Source: JACVRW01 sp052038485
GTDB lineage: Bacteria; Actinomycetota; Thermoleophilia; Solirubrobacterales; Thermoleophilaceae
Direction of reading: 5' to 3'
Assembly: GCA_052038485.1 (NCBI GenBank)
Contig: JBQGCL010000039.1
Coordinates: forward strand, 1-64,000
Length of the DNA: 64,000 nt
Part shown: piece after piece, positions 44,342-52,811 of the stretch
Position numbering within the stretch: the stretch's first letter is position 1
How the letters are laid out: each line of letters starts with the position of its first letter
The notes under the pieces: model-generated
What the model was told of the DNA's origin: nothing
The model's input: the letters and a program-made list of their open reading frames with translations, nothing else
Databases searched by the model: none
Position numbers and translations under genes: made by a program

Positions 44342-44797
44342 ATGTCCCTCTGCTTCATCGAGCCACAGGAAGCGATCAGGGTCGTTGCCGAGAGCGTTGG
44401 GCGCGAGGCGCGGCGCCAGCTGCTCGGGGAGGTCGTGCGGGCCTGGGTCGACGAGATCCCCGAGGACGAGCTGCTCGTCCACTACGCCAAAGCCGTCGAC
44501 GAGCTCGACGACGACGACCTGTCCATCCTCGCCGCGTGGCACGCCTCGCTCGAGGTCGGGCAGCCGATCGCCAACAAGGAGTTCCTGCTCGGTGCATTCA
44601 GCGGGCTCGGAGAGCACCGCCGCGAGGCGCTCCGGATCGCGGCCGGCTTCAAGGGCGAGGACGCATTCGACGCCGGCGTCAGCGAGGAGCAGGCGCTGGA
44701 CACCGTGCTGCCATGGCTGTCGCCGGCCCGGCTGATGGAGCTGGCCGCCGAAGCGGTCGAGCTGTATTGCTGGGACCGCCTCGGCTCCGACAATTAG
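44342..44797 (+). CDS. Hypothetical acidic helical protein
   Basis: 151 residues, not recognised. It is acidic and predicted mostly helical (EAIRVVAESVGREARRQLLG, ELDDDDLSILAAWHASLEVG, LMELAAEAVELYCWDRL) with no signal peptide and no membrane segment. Two Cys are present but no metal motif. It appears to have its own leaderless promoter rather than belong to the addAB operon. The sequence reads as a genuine coding frame because of its actinobacterial codon bias and clear hydrophobic periodicity. Confidence 0.68.
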   Translation: MSLCFIEPQEAIRVVAESVGREARRQLLGEVVRAWVDEIPEDELLVHYAKAVDELDDDDLSILAAWHASLEVGQPIANKEFLLGAFSGLGEHRREALRIAAGFKGEDAFDAGVSEEQALDTVLPWLSPARLMELAAEAVELYCWDRLGSDN

Positions 44798-44874
44798 CCG
44801 CGCGCATAGCTTCGCCTGGCGGCGTCCTCGGTCGCTCGCGTGCGTGTGCACGCGTCGCGACCTGCGTCCTTGCC

Positions 44875-45378
44875 ATGCTCGCTCTGCGCGCGGCTAAGGC
44901 GTCGCCGGCTCTACTCCTCTTGGCCTTGGCCGGCTGTGGCGGCTCGTCCGGCGCGGACCGCTCCGCGCCGACTTCCACTTCGGGCACGCCGGCGCGCGTC
45001 ACCCGGCACACCGACGGCGACACCCTTTGGCTGTCGGGTGTCGGCAAGGTGCGCCTGATCGGGGTCGACACGCCCGAGGTGTTCGGCGAGGCGGAGTGCT
45101 TCGGGCGCGAGGCTTCGGCGTTCGTGAAGCGGCTGTTGCCCTTGGGGGCGCGGGTGGAGTACACGCTCGGGGTCGACTCGCGTGATCGCTACGGGCGCGC
45201 GCTCGCCTACGTGTACACCGCGGACGGGCGCTTCCTCAACCTGTTGCTCGTCCAGCGCGGCTACGCGCAGCCGCTCACCATCCCGCCCAACGACCGGTTC
45301 GCCGGCCGCTTCGTCGCCGCCGCTCGGCGCGCCCGCGAGCGTGAGGTCGGGCTGTGGGCTGCCGGAGCCTGCGTGTAG
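44875..45378 (+). CDS. Thermonuclease-like (SNase) lipoprotein
   Basis: 167 residues with signal peptide and lipobox LAGC (Cys21), so a membrane-tethered extracellular nuclease. The SNase fold keeps the calcium and catalytic residues: DGDT with Asp49, Arg60 and Asp65-Thr-Pro-Glu68 in VRLIGVDTPE, and Arg108 in RYGRALAYVY, the equivalents of Asp21, Arg35, Asp40-Glu43 and Arg87 of staphylococcal nuclease. It degrades DNA and RNA, probably for phosphate or nucleotide scavenging. No obvious ribosome-binding site precedes the ATG. Confidence 0.9.
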   Translation: MLALRAAKASPALLLLALAGCGGSSGADRSAPTSTSGTPARVTRHTDGDTLWLSGVGKVRLIGVDTPEVFGEAECFGREASAFVKRLLPLGARVEYTLGVDSRDRYGRALAYVYTADGRFLNLLLVQRGYAQPLTIPPNDRFAGRFVAAARRAREREVGLWAAGACV

Positions 45379-45388
45379 GCTCGCCAGC

Positions 45389-46168
45389 TTGCTGCAGCAC
45401 GTGACCAGCCCAGACGGTGTCCGGATCGCCTGCGAGGTGGAGGGCACGGGGACGCCGCTGGTGATGGTCCACGGCGCCGGCTCGGGCCGCTGGAGCTTCG
45501 ACCTGGTTCGGCCGCACCTCCAGGACAGCTTCGAGGTGTGGAGCGTCGACCGGCGCGGCCGCGGCGATTCGGACGACGCCGACTCCTACTCGATCGAGCG
45601 CGAGTTCGACGACGTGGTCGCGGTCGTGCGTGCGGCGGGGGAGGGGGCGCTGCTGTTCGGCCACTCCTACGGCGGCCTGCTCGCCGCCGGCGCGGCGGGG
45701 CGGCTCGACTCCCTGCGGCGACTCGCGCTCTACGAGGCGCCGATGGGAGGCGTGCTGGCCGAAGAGGCCTGGACGGCGCGTTTCGAGGCGCACGTGAAGT
45801 CAGGCGAGCGTGACACGGCGATCAGCGACTTCATGAGCGACGTCGGCGGCTACACGGACGAGGAGATCGAGGCGATGAAGGGCACGCCGGCCTGGCAGGC
45901 CCGGCTGGCGGCGTCGCCGACTGTGCCGCGTGAGCTCCGCGCCGAGCACGCTTACCCGACCGATGCGCTCCGCCTCGCCGAGCGCGGTCCGACGCTGCTG
46001 CTGATGGGCTCGCGCAGCCCCGACTGGGCGCAGCGATCGACGCAGGCCTTCGCGTCGGCGATCCCCGCCAGCGAGGTGCACACCCTCGAGGGCCACGGCC
46101 ACGGGGCAGCCGTGAGCTGCCCCGACCTCTTGGCCGCCGAACTGCGCGCCTTCTTCGAGGCGGCCTAG
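45389..46168 (+). CDS. Alpha/beta hydrolase
   Basis: About 259 residues from TTG 45389 (GTG 45401 is an alternative). The fold is shown by VHGAGSGRWSFD, VDRRGRGDSDD, the nucleophile elbow GHSYGG and a late EGHGHGA histidine. This is the esterase/haloperoxidase-like group with unknown substrate. It follows the nuclease gene by 10 bases and converges on the sulfatase gene with a four-base overlap. Confidence 0.85.
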   Translation: MLQHVTSPDGVRIACEVEGTGTPLVMVHGAGSGRWSFDLVRPHLQDSFEVWSVDRRGRGDSDDADSYSIEREFDDVVAVVRAAGEGALLFGHSYGGLLAAGAAGRLDSLRRLALYEAPMGGVLAEEAWTARFEAHVKSGERDTAISDFMSDVGGYTDEEIEAMKGTPAWQARLAASPTVPRELRAEHAYPTDALRLAERGPTLLLMGSRSPDWAQRSTQAFASAIPASEVHTLEGHGHGAAVSCPDLLAAELRAFFEAA

Positions 46169-47763
46169 CCGCCCGCCGGCGAAGCGCTCGCCGCCAGGCG
46201 CGCTCCCTCCGCCGGCCCCGCTTCCGCCGCCGGCCCCGCTTCCGCCCCCGGCGGCGCCCACTTCCGGCAGCTCGCTCCGCGGCAGTGCGCCAGCCGCTTC
46301 AGGACGCGGTGCAGCGTTCGCCGCACGCTCGCGTAGCCGGGGTCGTAGGCGTGCGAGTGCAGCTCGTTGGGGTCGCGGTAGAGGTCGTACAGCTCCCGCC
46401 CGCCGGCCCGGTACTCCACGTACAGCCACCGGTTCGTCCGCACCGCCCGGTAGCTGAGGATGCGCCGCACGGCGGGCTCGCCGTCCTGGTCCTGGTCGCG
46501 CACAGGCACGAAGCGCATGCCGCCCGTCTCGTGCAGCAGCGGCCGTCGAGTGCGCCAGTCGGGGTGGCGCGCGAACGGCATCAGCGAGCGGCCGTCCTGT
46601 GGCAGCCCCGGCCGCGCTCCCGCCATCCCCAAGATCGTCGGCGACAGGTCGACGTTGCCCACCAGCTCCTTCGACACCCGGGCCGCCGGGATCCCCGGTC
46701 CGCGTACGATCAGCGGCACCTGGGTGGACGGATCGTAGGGCAGCATCTTGCCGCTCGGCACGTCGTGCTCGCCCTGCATGTAGCCGTTGTCGGACGTGAA
46801 CACGATGTAGGTTTTGCGCAGCTCGCCCGCGCGGCGCAGTGCCCGCGCGATCGCCACCACCGCGTCGTCCACCGACAGGAGCGTCCGCTGGCGCTGGCGG
46901 TGGTGCTCGGCGATCCGGTCCATGCCGACGACCGACAGCTGCGGGCGACGCAGGAAGAACGGCTTGTCGTGGACGTTCCCCTCGTCGAACGCGCGCGTGT
47001 TGTCGAGCGTCTCGTCGCGCAGCGCGTTCGCGTAGCGCGGTGCCGGCCGGACCAGCATGCCGGTCACGTCACGCACCGACTTCATCTCGTGGTGAGGCGC
47101 GAGGAACGCAACCGACAGGAAGAACGGGCGCTTCGACCCGGCGCGCCGTTTGATGAAGTCGACCGCCATGCGCCGGTAGACGTCGGTCTGGTACAGCCGC
47201 GGGTTCTCCGCGAACGGTCTCCCATAGGTGTGCGGGTGACCGTTGTCGTCGAGCGTGTAGCCCCACATCCGGTACGTCGACCCGTCGATCGCGCCGTGCC
47301 ACTCCGACCAGCCGGGCGGCACGTCGGCCTTCACCTGGGTGCCGTAGCCGTTCATGTATTTGCCGATGTGGTCGGTGACGTAGCCGGCGCGCCGGAGCCA
47401 GACCGGCAGCGAGTTCCAGCGGTTGAAGCGGATGTAGCCGCCGGTCGGCGGATACAGGCCCATCACGTGGTGGTTGTGGGCGTACTGGCCGCTGAAGAAG
47501 GTCGCTCGCGACGGGCAGCAGACCGGATACGAGACGTAGTTGTGAGCGAACGTCACGCCGCGATCCCCGAGCACCTCGCGCGTGCGCGGCATCGCCGCCA
47601 TGTCCTCGACGGTCTCGTCGTCGGTCATCAGGACGACGATGTTGGGCCGGCCGGGGGCGCGCGCCGAGGCGGGATCCCGGCCGTGGGCGGAGCTCTCCCC
47701 CACCGCGATCGCGATCGCGGTCACCGCCACCAGCGCGAGCACTGCCTGCGGCGCGCGCACCAC
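46165..47763 (-). CDS. Secreted sulfatase (arylsulfatase family)
   Basis: 532-residue sulfatase with a signal peptide (QAVLALVAVTAIAIAVG). Asp48 and Asp49 in NIVVLMTDDE bind calcium and the CxPSR motif VCCPSRATF places Cys82 as the residue converted to formylglycine. VFTSDNGYMQGEH and HGKYMNGYG-like HIGKYMNGYG further support the family, closest to the N-acetylglucosamine-6-sulfatase-like group. The Ala/Gly/Pro/Glu-rich C-terminal 35 residues are repetitive. A formylglycine-generating enzyme is not in the window. GTG start. Confidence 0.92.
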   Translation of the reverse strand: MVRAPQAVLALVAVTAIAIAVGESSAHGRDPASARAPGRPNIVVLMTDDETVEDMAAMPRTREVLGDRGVTFAHNYVSYPVCCPSRATFFSGQYAHNHHVMGLYPPTGGYIRFNRWNSLPVWLRRAGYVTDHIGKYMNGYGTQVKADVPPGWSEWHGAIDGSTYRMWGYTLDDNGHPHTYGRPFAENPRLYQTDVYRRMAVDFIKRRAGSKRPFFLSVAFLAPHHEMKSVRDVTGMLVRPAPRYANALRDETLDNTRAFDEGNVHDKPFFLRRPQLSVVGMDRIAEHHRQRQRTLLSVDDAVVAIARALRRAGELRKTYIVFTSDNGYMQGEHDVPSGKMLPYDPSTQVPLIVRGPGIPAARVSKELVGNVDLSPTILGMAGARPGLPQDGRSLMPFARHPDWRTRRPLLHETGGMRFVPVRDQDQDGEPAVRRILSYRAVRTNRWLYVEYRAGGRELYDLYRDPNELHSHAYDPGYASVRRTLHRVLKRLAHCRGASCRKWAPPGAEAGPAAEAGPAEGARLAASASPAGG

Positions 47764-47797
47764 GCAACCCAGCGTGGCGCGCGCACCTAAAGGACGT

Positions 47798-49390
47798 CTA
47801 ACGCGCGGGGACCTGCTCGTTCTGGCGGACGATCTTCCAGGCCGACTCGGTCGGTGCGATGAAGTACGGCGGCTCGCGGTAGCGCAGCGTGCGGTTGTAC
47901 AGGTAGTTCTTCGCGTAGCCGGTCGCGACCGTGCTGCCGGACGAGAAGGTCGAGACCGTGCCGCGGAACTTCTGCGCGATCGCGCCGTTGATCGTCAGGG
48001 TGCCGAGCGGGTTGCCGCAGTACCAGTTGTCGGCGATGAACGAGTGGTTGAGCGCGAGGATCGCCGCGTCGATCTGGATGCCGCCGGGACCGCCGTTGTT
48101 GTCGCAGTCCGTGTTGGAGCTGTTCCAGTTGGTGACCGGGTGGTAGACGCGCACGAAGTTGTTGGCGATCAGCCCGGCCAGCGTCGTCGCGTTGTTGTTC
48201 GCCTTGAAGTCCTCGGTGACGATGACGTCGTTGTCGGCGCCGATCGTGATGTCCTTGTTGTACGTGCCCTGGACGTATGCGTTGCCGCAGCCGGCGAGCG
48301 TGGAGCCGCCCGGGTTGCTGGCCGGCAGCGGGCTGGGCAGGGTGTTCTTGCGCGAGTAGCCGGAGCCGCAGCTGCTGCTCTTGACGTAGATCACCCCGGT
48401 GTCGGGCAGGGGGACCGGCGAGCCCCCGTTCACGGTCATCGTGTCGCCGTTGAAGATGATCCTCGTCTCGCCCGTGAACGTGTAGGCCGGGTCGGCCGCC
48501 GAAGCGAGCTCCGCGTTGGACGGGGGCATCGGCAGGATGCCGCCGGGATGGGTCCTCGTGCCCTGGAAGTTCGGGTTCGCGCTGCAGGAGGACTCCCACC
48601 CGGGCGAGTCGCCGTTGACCTCGATCAGGTCGTTGGCGTCCTGGCCGAAGGTCGGCGAGCCGCAGATCAGCAGCGAGTCGTTCGTGTGCAGCGGACCCAG
48701 CAGGCTGTCGACCGAGAGGAAGCTGATGTCGTCGCAGTTGCTGTTGCGGTCGTTCCGGTAGAAGACGCAGTTCGCGGCGGCCCAGGCGGGCGTCTTCGTC
48801 GACGCGGTCGGCGAGTAGGCGGCCGGGTCGAGCGTCTCGTAGTTGGTGAACCAGAGGAAGTCGATGAAGGACTTGCGGCGCAGCGTCACGACGATGCTGC
48901 GCTTGGCGGGCTTGTCGGAGGCGCCGGTGGGCGTCCGCACGCGCCCGGTCGACCGGATCTTGAACGTGCCGGTCATCGGGTTGACCATCGACTCGGGCAC
49001 GTCGACCTGGCACAGCTCGGTACCCGCCGCCGAGGTCTGCGGGGCGAGCAGCTCGACCGCGTACTCGGCCTGGTAGCCCGGGATCTTCTGGTACTTGCGT
49101 GGATCGGCGCCGCTGCCGTTCCACTCGAGGTTGACGGCGTTCAACGTCGGCGAGGGCACCTGGTCGCAGTGGGTGTAGTAGGCGTTGTCCTGGCCGAGGC
49201 GGTTCATGTAGTAGTTGACGCCTGCCTCCGCGGCCGCGTAGGCCTGCTTGGAGTCGTCGTCCTTCTGCGTGAAGCCGATGTCGGGCTGCACGGCGGCGAA
49301 GCTGGCGGCGACCAGTAGCCCGCCGACCATCAGCGTCCCCATCAGGGTGACGGTGGTGAAGCCCTTCTGACAGCGATGGATCAGATGCAT
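47798..49390 (-). CDS. PilX-like minor pilin/pilus assembly protein
   Basis: 530-residue protein with a type III signal-like N-terminus, KGFTTVTLMGTLMVGGLLVAA, but with Thr in place of Glu5. AYAAAEAGVNYYMNR after the hydrophobic helix is typical of PilX/PulK-like components. The large extracellular part is rich in Asn/Gly/Ser/Thr and cysteine and has beta-strand-like repeats (ANNFVRVYHPVTN, ALNHSFIADNWYC). It is third in the PilV-PilW-PilX operon, its start overlapping the PilW stop by 10 bases. Role: pilus tip complex or adhesin, by inference. Confidence 0.8.
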   Translation of the reverse strand: MHLIHRCQKGFTTVTLMGTLMVGGLLVAASFAAVQPDIGFTQKDDDSKQAYAAAEAGVNYYMNRLGQDNAYYTHCDQVPSPTLNAVNLEWNGSGADPRKYQKIPGYQAEYAVELLAPQTSAAGTELCQVDVPESMVNPMTGTFKIRSTGRVRTPTGASDKPAKRSIVVTLRRKSFIDFLWFTNYETLDPAAYSPTASTKTPAWAAANCVFYRNDRNSNCDDISFLSVDSLLGPLHTNDSLLICGSPTFGQDANDLIEVNGDSPGWESSCSANPNFQGTRTHPGGILPMPPSNAELASAADPAYTFTGETRIIFNGDTMTVNGGSPVPLPDTGVIYVKSSSCGSGYSRKNTLPSPLPASNPGGSTLAGCGNAYVQGTYNKDITIGADNDVIVTEDFKANNNATTLAGLIANNFVRVYHPVTNWNSSNTDCDNNGGPGGIQIDAAILALNHSFIADNWYCGNPLGTLTINGAIAQKFRGTVSTFSSGSTVATGYAKNYLYNRTLRYREPPYFIAPTESAWKIVRQNEQVPAR

Positions 49391-50070
49391 CGTGGCCCGT
49401 TGTTGAAGTCGGTTGCGGTGAGTACGCGGACGTAGACGTCGTCCTCGAGTACGGCGGAGTTCTTGTCTTCCATCACGGTGCGGGCGGCGAACGCCCGGTA
49501 GCCGACCTTGATCAGCGCGACCCGGCTGAGGCTGGCCGCCGACAGCGGCGTCGAGAGCTGGTCGAGCGAGCCGTTCGTGCTGCCGACGGTGTAGCCGTAG
49601 TAGCGGAAGATCGGCCGCGCGGTGCTGCCGTCCATGATCTGCTGGACGTTCGTGAGTAGCGGCGCGGTGGTCGCGGAGCTAGTGAAGGTGAGCGCCGGAT
49701 AGGTGCCGGCGCCGGTGATCACCGACTCGGAGATCGTGTTGGTGGAGGTGTCGTAGCTGAGCGTCCGCTTCTTGATCGGGGTGGACCCGTCGGTCATGTC
49801 CGCGTAGAAGCTCACGGCCGTGTCGGTCCCGGAAACCATCGGGACGGTGGTGCCGACGCAGACCTGCGAGCGCAGCTGGCGCGTGATCAGGTCCATCGCC
49901 AGGCGCCCGCGCTGAAGCGCCTCGGAGCGATCGGCGATCTGCCCGGACGCCGAGATCGTTCGGTCGAGCAGCATGAACGAGGCGAGCAGCACGATCATGC
50001 CGATGACCAGGGCCACCAGCAGCTCGGTGAGCGAGAAGCCGCGCTCGTCTGAGATGCGGGGGCGGTCCAT
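49381..50070 (-). CDS. PilW-like minor prepilin
   Basis: 229 residues. The type III signal is textbook: basic leader DERG, cleavage before FSLTELLVALVIGMIVLLAS with Glu5 of the mature protein. The hydrophobic helix continues through LLDRTIS and RGRLAMDLITRQLRSQVCVG, typical PilW features. The C-terminal part is a Thr/Ser-rich globular domain with a probable disulfide. The ATG overlaps the PilV stop (TAATG). Confidence 0.88.
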   Translation of the reverse strand: MDRPRISDERGFSLTELLVALVIGMIVLLASFMLLDRTISASGQIADRSEALQRGRLAMDLITRQLRSQVCVGTTVPMVSGTDTAVSFYADMTDGSTPIKKRTLSYDTSTNTISESVITGAGTYPALTFTSSATTAPLLTNVQQIMDGSTARPIFRYYGYTVGSTNGSLDQLSTPLSAASLSRVALIKVGYRAFAARTVMEDKNSAVLEDDVYVRVLTATDFNNGPRCI

Positions 50071-51518
50071 TAGGGGAACCCGTTCTGGGAGTAGCCGTGG
50101 CAGGGCCCCGTCTGGTTGAGCATGATCCGGATGGCGCCGGTGTTGCCCGCGGTCGTGGTATTGCCGCCCGCGGCCGTGTTCGTGATCGTGTCGTCGACGT
50201 GGCCGGTGCCGTAGCCGAGCGACGTGCGCACGTCGCCGTGGCCGTGCAGCGTGCCGCCGCTGTTCTGCGCGCACATCTTGTAGGTGCCGTACGGATAGCC
50301 CGGGTTCGGCAGCGCGGCGGAGCCGCCGGCGGTCGTGTTGGTGCTGACCTGCGTCGGGAACACGTTCGGGCAGGTCGGGTAGTCAGACGGCTCGATCATC
50401 ACCGTGGCACCGGTTGTGTTCGTGCCGGAGCTGTTGACGACGTGGATGTTGATCGAGGGCACGCGCAGCTTGTTGCCGGCCGTCGAGAGGATCTGCCCCG
50501 GGGTCGGCGTGTAGGTCTTGGCGCCGGCGACGTTGGCGCTGCACTGACCCGGGTAGACGCTGTAGCCGTCGGTGAACGGGAACAGGCTGGTCGCGTTGAT
50601 CTGGGTCGAGGTCGCCGGCGAGGTTCCGGTGCCGGTGAAGAGCCGCGTGCCGACGATCAGCTTGCTGTTGGCCACGGTCAGCCAGCGCGACTGCTGGGCG
50701 ATCGTGGTGGTGCCGACGACCGTCTCGAAGAACCCCTGGATCGTCGCCGCGTTGTCCATGATGAAGTCGACCGCCGTGGACTGCGACTGGTTCACGGTCA
50801 GCGGCTGGGTGGGGGTCGTGTCGCCGTCGTAGTCGACAAAGCCGCCCCCCGAGGGCGCGGCGGTGTAGTTGCCGATCGGGATGAACGGGAAGACGGCGCA
50901 GCCGAGCGAGTTGGTCGTGCCTGAGAAGCTCGCGGTTCCGGTGAGGGCCACCGCCATGGTCTGCACCGGGTCCCCGTTGCGGTCCGCCACCTTCACGATC
51001 GCCCGCCCCTCGCCCGTGGCGTAGGTGCCCGGCGGCGGGGTCACGAGGCTGACCTGGTCGACGATGCCCTTGGTCGCGTTCGAAGTGACCTCGGAGACGA
51101 TCCGGACGTTGGCGGCGGTCCGGGAGATGTTCGAGCAGCTGATCGGCCCGCCCGCGTCGACAGCCCAGCTGCCCTTCGAGACGACCGTGTAGTCCACGCC
51201 GCGCACGGTCACGGTGCGCGTGTTGTTGTAGCCCGGCAGCTGGGTGACCGGCATCGCCCGCATCCGCTCGATGTCCTGCTCGGCGAGCGCCGCGGCGACC
51301 GAGCGCGCCTTGTTCTTGCCGCCGGCGCTCTGGGCGCCGTCGATGCCGTTCAGCAGGCCGACCGTCGCGATCGACAGCACGACCGCTCCGACCATGACCT
51401 CGATCAGCGCCGAGCCGCGCTCGGAGCACAGGCGTGACCGGACCGCCGCGGATGCGGCGGCACAGCGCGCTCGCAAGCGCGCCGGCCAAGGGCGCTTGTC
51501 CGGGTCAGTCGATCGCAC
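50070..51518 (-). CDS. PilV-like minor prepilin with Cna-B-like domains
   Basis: About 482 residues from GTG 51518 (GTG 51533 is an alternative). A long basic leader (about 35 residues) precedes the prepilin site ERG/SALIEVMVGAVVLSIATVG with the conserved Glu5. DIERMRAMPVTQLPGY follows, as in PilV. The rest is a large extracellular region with carboxypeptidase-regulatory/Cna-B-like repeats (IVKVADRNGDPVQTMAVALT and INIHVVNSSGTNTTGATVMI), each ending in GNYTA or GTYKM. These surface domains suggest adhesion. It is the first gene of the minor pilin operon; no pilB, pilC or pilD lies nearby. Confidence 0.82.
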   Translation of the reverse strand: MRSTDPDKRPWPARLRARCAAASAAVRSRLCSERGSALIEVMVGAVVLSIATVGLLNGIDGAQSAGGKNKARSVAAALAEQDIERMRAMPVTQLPGYNNTRTVTVRGVDYTVVSKGSWAVDAGGPISCSNISRTAANVRIVSEVTSNATKGIVDQVSLVTPPPGTYATGEGRAIVKVADRNGDPVQTMAVALTGTASFSGTTNSLGCAVFPFIPIGNYTAAPSGGGFVDYDGDTTPTQPLTVNQSQSTAVDFIMDNAATIQGFFETVVGTTTIAQQSRWLTVANSKLIVGTRLFTGTGTSPATSTQINATSLFPFTDGYSVYPGQCSANVAGAKTYTPTPGQILSTAGNKLRVPSINIHVVNSSGTNTTGATVMIEPSDYPTCPNVFPTQVSTNTTAGGSAALPNPGYPYGTYKMCAQNSGGTLHGHGDVRTSLGYGTGHVDDTITNTAAGGNTTTAGNTGAIRIMLNQTGPCHGYSQNGFP

Positions 51519-51605
51519 GCGTCCGTAGACCACATCGGCTAACGGGGTGTCCCGCTTGAGGAGGACGCGTCGGGCGCGGACTAGTTGACGTGATTGAATC
51601 GCGCC

Positions 51606-52574
51606 ATGACAGCCACGCTCCCGGCCGACGTGCAGCAGGTCTTCCACCGGTTCATCACCACCGAGTTCACGACCGTTGACGGGCGCGGCCAGCCGATCAC
51701 CTGGCCCCTGACGCCCTACTACACGCCGGGAGGGCCCTGCATCGACGTCACGACGGGGCTGGGCTATCCGAAGAAGGCGAACGACGCGCGCGCCAACCCG
51801 AGGGTCGCGATGCTGTTCTCGGACCCGACCGGCAGCGGGATCGAGAACGCCCCGCAGGTGCTCGTGCAGGGCACGGCCGAAGTCGACGACCGCGACCTCG
51901 ACGCCAACCGCGAGCGCTACAAGCGCGAGATCGCGGTCAAGCTGCCGGGCGCGGCCAGCCAGATGCCGCCGAAGGCGTTCGATCGCTTCATCGGCTGGTA
52001 CCTGACGCGTATCTACATCCACGTGCGCCCGGAGCGCATCTACGTATGGGCCGACGGCGACGCCGCCCGCGAGCCCCAGCTGTTCGACGCGCACCTGGAG
52101 GAGGTCCGCTCAGGCCACGATGAGGAACCCGACGCCGATCACGCGGGGACCGGCGGCGGTGTCGTGGCCTGGGACGAGCGCATGGACGAGCTCGGTGAGC
52201 GCTACCCGGAGGCGGCCGTCACGCTGGTCTGTCCCGACGGCTTCCCGTTCTCGGTGCGCCTACCGGTCGAGGTCGACCGGGCCGGTCAGCGCCTGCGCCT
52301 GGGTGGGGCGCCCGTGGGCGTGCCCTGGCAGCCGGGCCTCGCCTGCGTCGCCGCGCACGACCACTCGCCGGACTTCAAGTGGCAGCGCAACTTCCAGGTT
52401 CGCGGCGACCTCGTCGAGGAGGACGACGGCTCCTGGTCCGTGATCCCGCGCAAGCTGATCGGCGGCTTCGAGCTGCCCCCCGGCGGGCTGATCGCCCGCA
52501 CGCGGCTCAACATGAAGAAGATGCGCCGCTTCCGCAAGATCGCCAAGCGCGAGCTGGCTGCGCGCGGCCACTGA
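51606..52574 (+). CDS. Pyridoxamine-5-phosphate-oxidase-like (FMN/F420 split-barrel) protein
   Basis: 322 residues. The N-terminal 150 residues are a flavin split barrel (FITTEFTTVDGRGQPITWPL, ARANPRVAMLFSDPTG, QVLVQGTAEVDDRDLD) as in PNPOx-like and F420-dependent proteins. The C-terminal half carries a second similar barrel (LVCPDGFPFSVRLPV, LACVAAHDHSPDFKW), so it is a tandem duplication with both halves possibly binding flavin. ATG 51606 is preferred over TTG 51594. Substrate unknown. It is divergent from the pilin operon and followed by a strong hairpin. Confidence 0.8.
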   Translation: MTATLPADVQQVFHRFITTEFTTVDGRGQPITWPLTPYYTPGGPCIDVTTGLGYPKKANDARANPRVAMLFSDPTGSGIENAPQVLVQGTAEVDDRDLDANRERYKREIAVKLPGAASQMPPKAFDRFIGWYLTRIYIHVRPERIYVWADGDAAREPQLFDAHLEEVRSGHDEEPDADHAGTGGGVVAWDERMDELGERYPEAAVTLVCPDGFPFSVRLPVEVDRAGQRLRLGGAPVGVPWQPGLACVAAHDHSPDFKWQRNFQVRGDLVEEDDGSWSVIPRKLIGGFELPPGGLIARTRLNMKKMRRFRKIAKRELAARGH

Positions 52575-52585
52575 CCCCAGAAAGC

Positions 52586-52615
52586 ATTTCGCCCCAGCCA
52601 AGGCCGGGGCGAAAT
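52586..52615 (+). terminator. Perfect 10-bp hairpin after the split-barrel gene
   Basis: ATTTCGCCCC (52586-52595) and GGGGCGAAAT (52606-52615) are exactly complementary with a 10-base loop, 12 bases after the stop codon. No T-run follows, so termination would rely on stem strength, as often seen in actinobacteria. The A/T-ended stem is unusual in this GC-rich sequence. Confidence 0.6.
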
Positions 52616-52619
52616 AAGA

Positions 52620-52727
52620 GAGACGCGAACTTCGCGCTTGAGGTGCGCGCTCGTCGGCCGAAGCCGACGTGCTGCGCGGCGAGCCTCACAACCTCTGGCT
52701 TCGCTCTTTGCGCTCCGTCCGCGTCTC
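52620..52727 (+). ncRNA. Candidate structured RNA element in a 237-bp gene-free gap
   Basis: GAGACGCG (52620-52627) and CGCGTCTC (52720-52727) are exactly complementary and enclose an inner hairpin: GCGCGC-T-CGTCGGC (52645-52658) against GCCGACG-T-GC-T-GCGC (52663-52677) with a CGAA loop, one T-T mismatch and one bulge, closed further out by GAGG/CCTC (52640-52643, 52684-52687). No reading frame or tRNA fold fits. Its own promoter was not identified. This is a structural inference, not a match to any RNA family I know. Confidence 0.35.
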
Positions 52728-52777
52728 GAGGATCAGTAGACCAGGACGCCAAGGCCGCGTCAAGTGCCGCATCTACA

Positions 52778-52805
52778 TTGATGCCGCACGTTGCGAAAAT
52801 ATGCT
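52778..52805 (+). promoter_or_regulatory. Leaderless promoter of the second TetR gene
   Basis: TTGATG (52778-52783), a 16-bp spacer and TATGCT (52800-52805) form the best sigma-70-type promoter in the window. The ATG at 52812 is six bases after the -10, so transcription should start at the start codon. Confidence 0.6.
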
Positions 52806-52811
52806 GTTCAC

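Noticed and set aside
40597..44358. A 1253-codon antisense frame over addA
   Set aside because: Same shadow effect; Arg/Gln/His-rich with no recognisable motif, while addA has complete helicase motifs on the plus strand.
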